From Pseudomonadota bacterium (lineage in GTDB: Bacteria; Pseudomonadota; Alphaproteobacteria; Rhizobiales; Beijerinckiaceae), in assembly GCA_023426505.1 (NCBI GenBank), contig JAFAAP010000231.1, forward strand, positions 1 to 54,668: a stretch of DNA of 54,668 nucleotides, in the 5' to 3' direction. The first letter of the stretch is position 1. Every line of letters begins with the position of its first letter. Shown piece after piece: positions 53,610 to 54,668 of the stretch. The notes under the pieces were generated by a model. It had not been told where the DNA came from and made no database searches. It saw nothing but the letters and a program-made list of their open reading frames with translations. The position numbers were made by a program, and so were the translations under genes.

Positions 53610-54539
53610 TCAGCGCTGCAGCACCGCCAGCAACCCGGGAACCGGCTCGCCCCGGTCCTCCCGGGTCGAGGCTTGTTCGAGCAGGACGATCCCGAATGCC
53701 GTCGTCTGCGCCAGCTCGCGCAGATAGGACTCGCCGTGGGCATAGCGGGCGTCGGCCCCAAGGACATAGCCGGCGCCGTCGTGGGTCTGGACCGTGAAGG
53801 CGAAGAGGCCTTCCGGCCGCAGCGCCCGATGCGCTTCGCGAAATGCCGCCTCGAGGGACGCCATGTAGACGAACACGTCCGCCGCCACGACGAGATCGGC
53901 CTCGCCCGTCGGGCGCCCGCTCAGAAACCCGACGAGGTCGTTCTCGTGCAGGGCGGCGTAGAGCTTTGTCTTCGCCGCCTTCTCCAGCATGCGGGGCGAG
54001 AGGTCGACGCCTTCGATGGATGCGCAATGCCCGGCGAGTTCCTGCGCCATCAGCCCGGTGCCGCAGCCGAGATCGAGGGTCAGCCCGAACCGGTATTCCC
54101 GCATCCGCCTGGAGCAGGCGCGGCGCAGCGCATCGGCGATCAGTTCGGGGCCGCGATAGGCGAGGCTCTTCGTGAGATGCCGGTCGAATTTGGGCGCGTA
54201 ATCGTCGAAGAGTGCCCGCACATAGCCGTTCGTGATCGCCTCGCCGGGGGAGAGTGCACCGAGCCGCGCGAGATCGAGCCGCACGCCGAGCGCATCCTCG
54301 GGCTCGAGCGCCAGAGCCCGGCGCAGCGCCGCTATGGCTTCCTCCCGCAAGTCCAGCTCCGCAGCCGAGCGGCCGAGCATGGCCTGGGCGGGGGCGAAGT
54401 CCGGGGCAAGCTCGATCACCTGCCGGGCCAGATCGGCGGCGGCCTCGAAGTCCCCCTCGTCGAAGGCGGAGCGGGCATATTCATAGCGGCGATCGGCGCG
54501 GAAATCGCCGGAGGTTCGGACAGTAGAGGTCTGCGGCAT
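53610..54539 (-). CDS. Class I SAM-dependent methyltransferase with N-terminal TPRs
   Basis: 309 residues. Residues about 15-100 hold two or three TPRs (YEYARSAFDEGDFEAAADLARQVIELAPDF, AIAALRRALALEPED), followed by a Rossmann-like methyltransferase domain with motif I LTLDLGCGTGLMAQEL near 155, ADVFVYMASLEAAFREAHRALRPEG and a C-terminal lid. The methyl acceptor is unknown; TPR-fused members often act on proteins or small metabolites. Start ATG 54539. Confidence 0.88.
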   Translation of the reverse strand: MPQTSTVRTSGDFRADRRYEYARSAFDEGDFEAAADLARQVIELAPDFAPAQAMLGRSAAELDLREEAIAALRRALALEPEDALGVRLDLARLGALSPGEAITNGYVRALFDDYAPKFDRHLTKSLAYRGPELIADALRRACSRRMREYRFGLTLDLGCGTGLMAQELAGHCASIEGVDLSPRMLEKAAKTKLYAALHENDLVGFLSGRPTGEADLVVAADVFVYMASLEAAFREAHRALRPEGLFAFTVQTHDGAGYVLGADARYAHGESYLRELAQTTAFGIVLLEQASTREDRGEPVPGLLAVLQR

Positions 54540-54668
54540 AGCTTTTGGATGCGGGAGAGCGAAAGAGCTGTCAATGGCCGTTCCATCGGCGACCAGTCCG
54601 CGCGAACAGGCTCAGCGCCTCTCCCTCTCCTGGGCGGGAGAGGGCCGGGGTGAGGGCAGGCTGGTGCC
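54540..54668. other. Right-end intergenic region with palindrome
   Basis: No gene start is visible in the last 129 bp. At 54623-54644 CCCTCTCC pairs with GGAGAGGG (same family as 37219-37243), followed by GGGGTGAGGG. Otherwise nothing recognisable. Confidence 0.6.

Overview
This 54.7-kb window is GC-rich chromosomal DNA with dense, strongly GC3-biased genes. I read it as an alphaproteobacterium of the order Hyphomicrobiales (Rhizobiales), possibly near Microvirga/Methylobacterium. The support is the gene families present (the TauE plus TIGR02186-type pair, the ligase-associated helicase with PdeM, a PodJ-like Sel1 protein) and dispersed palindromes of the CCTCATCCTGAGGAG, GTCATCCCGG and CCCTCTCCC types. 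I saw no phage, IS element, CRISPR array or rRNA, and recognised no tRNA. The genus is an inference.

Layout. 1-5010 holds most of a periplasmic alpha-2-macroglobulin whose C-terminus runs off the left edge; a secreted peptidoglycan-binding pseudo-protease is divergent from it. 6.5-12.1 kb carries, on the minus strand, an ABC exporter (preceded by a possible leader peptide and hairpin), a MOSC protein, a DUF488 protein, a two-gene unit of a zinc alcohol dehydrogenase with a small membrane protein, and a NUDIX protein. 12.3-17.8 kb is plus-strand: an inositol-phosphatase-like gene, then a three-gene ABC importer (binding protein, fused double permease, ATPase). 17.8-20.5 kb has a potassium channel with a zinc ribbon, a HAD phosphatase, and an HxlR regulator divergent from an NADPH:FMN reductase.

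20.5-28.05 kb is the most interesting unit. A minus-strand cluster encodes an N-formylglutamate-amidohydrolase-like hydrolase, an ethanolamine-type APC permease, a glutamine-synthetase-like (PuuA/GlnA4-type) ligase, an aldehyde dehydrogenase and an iron alcohol dehydrogenase, with a divergent RpiR/SIS regulator at its head. Together these could take up an amino-alcohol such as ethanolamine, cap it with gamma-glutamate, oxidise the alcohol in two steps and release the acid plus glutamate. Inside the cluster, a perfect 25-bp palindrome and a 13-codon upstream ORF sit just before the aldehyde dehydrogenase.

28-37.2 kb mixes an AbrB-type membrane protein, an aminotransferase, mscL, a 1169-residue SSSF-type hybrid histidine kinase, an Asp/Glu racemase-like protein, a DsbA-fold isomerase, and a thioesterase overlapping a DinB gene. 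37.2-43.8 kb is a beta-oxidation operon (acyl-CoA dehydrogenase, thiolase, FadJ-type bifunctional enzyme) with a MerR regulator upstream; similar AT-rich dyads lie before both the operon and the regulator. Between them is a DUF1801-like gene broken by a nonsense codon. 44.2-49.2 kb has a coiled-coil/TM/Sel1 protein and the TauE plus TIGR02186-type pair. 49.2-52.5 kb is the ligase-associated DNA-damage pair PdeM plus Lhr-like helicase; the helicase gene carries an in-frame palindromic element of about 120 bp. The right end has an SDR oxidoreductase, a dispersed palindrome and a TPR-methyltransferase.

Start codons were adjusted by ribosome-binding site and family alignment from memory; no searches were run.
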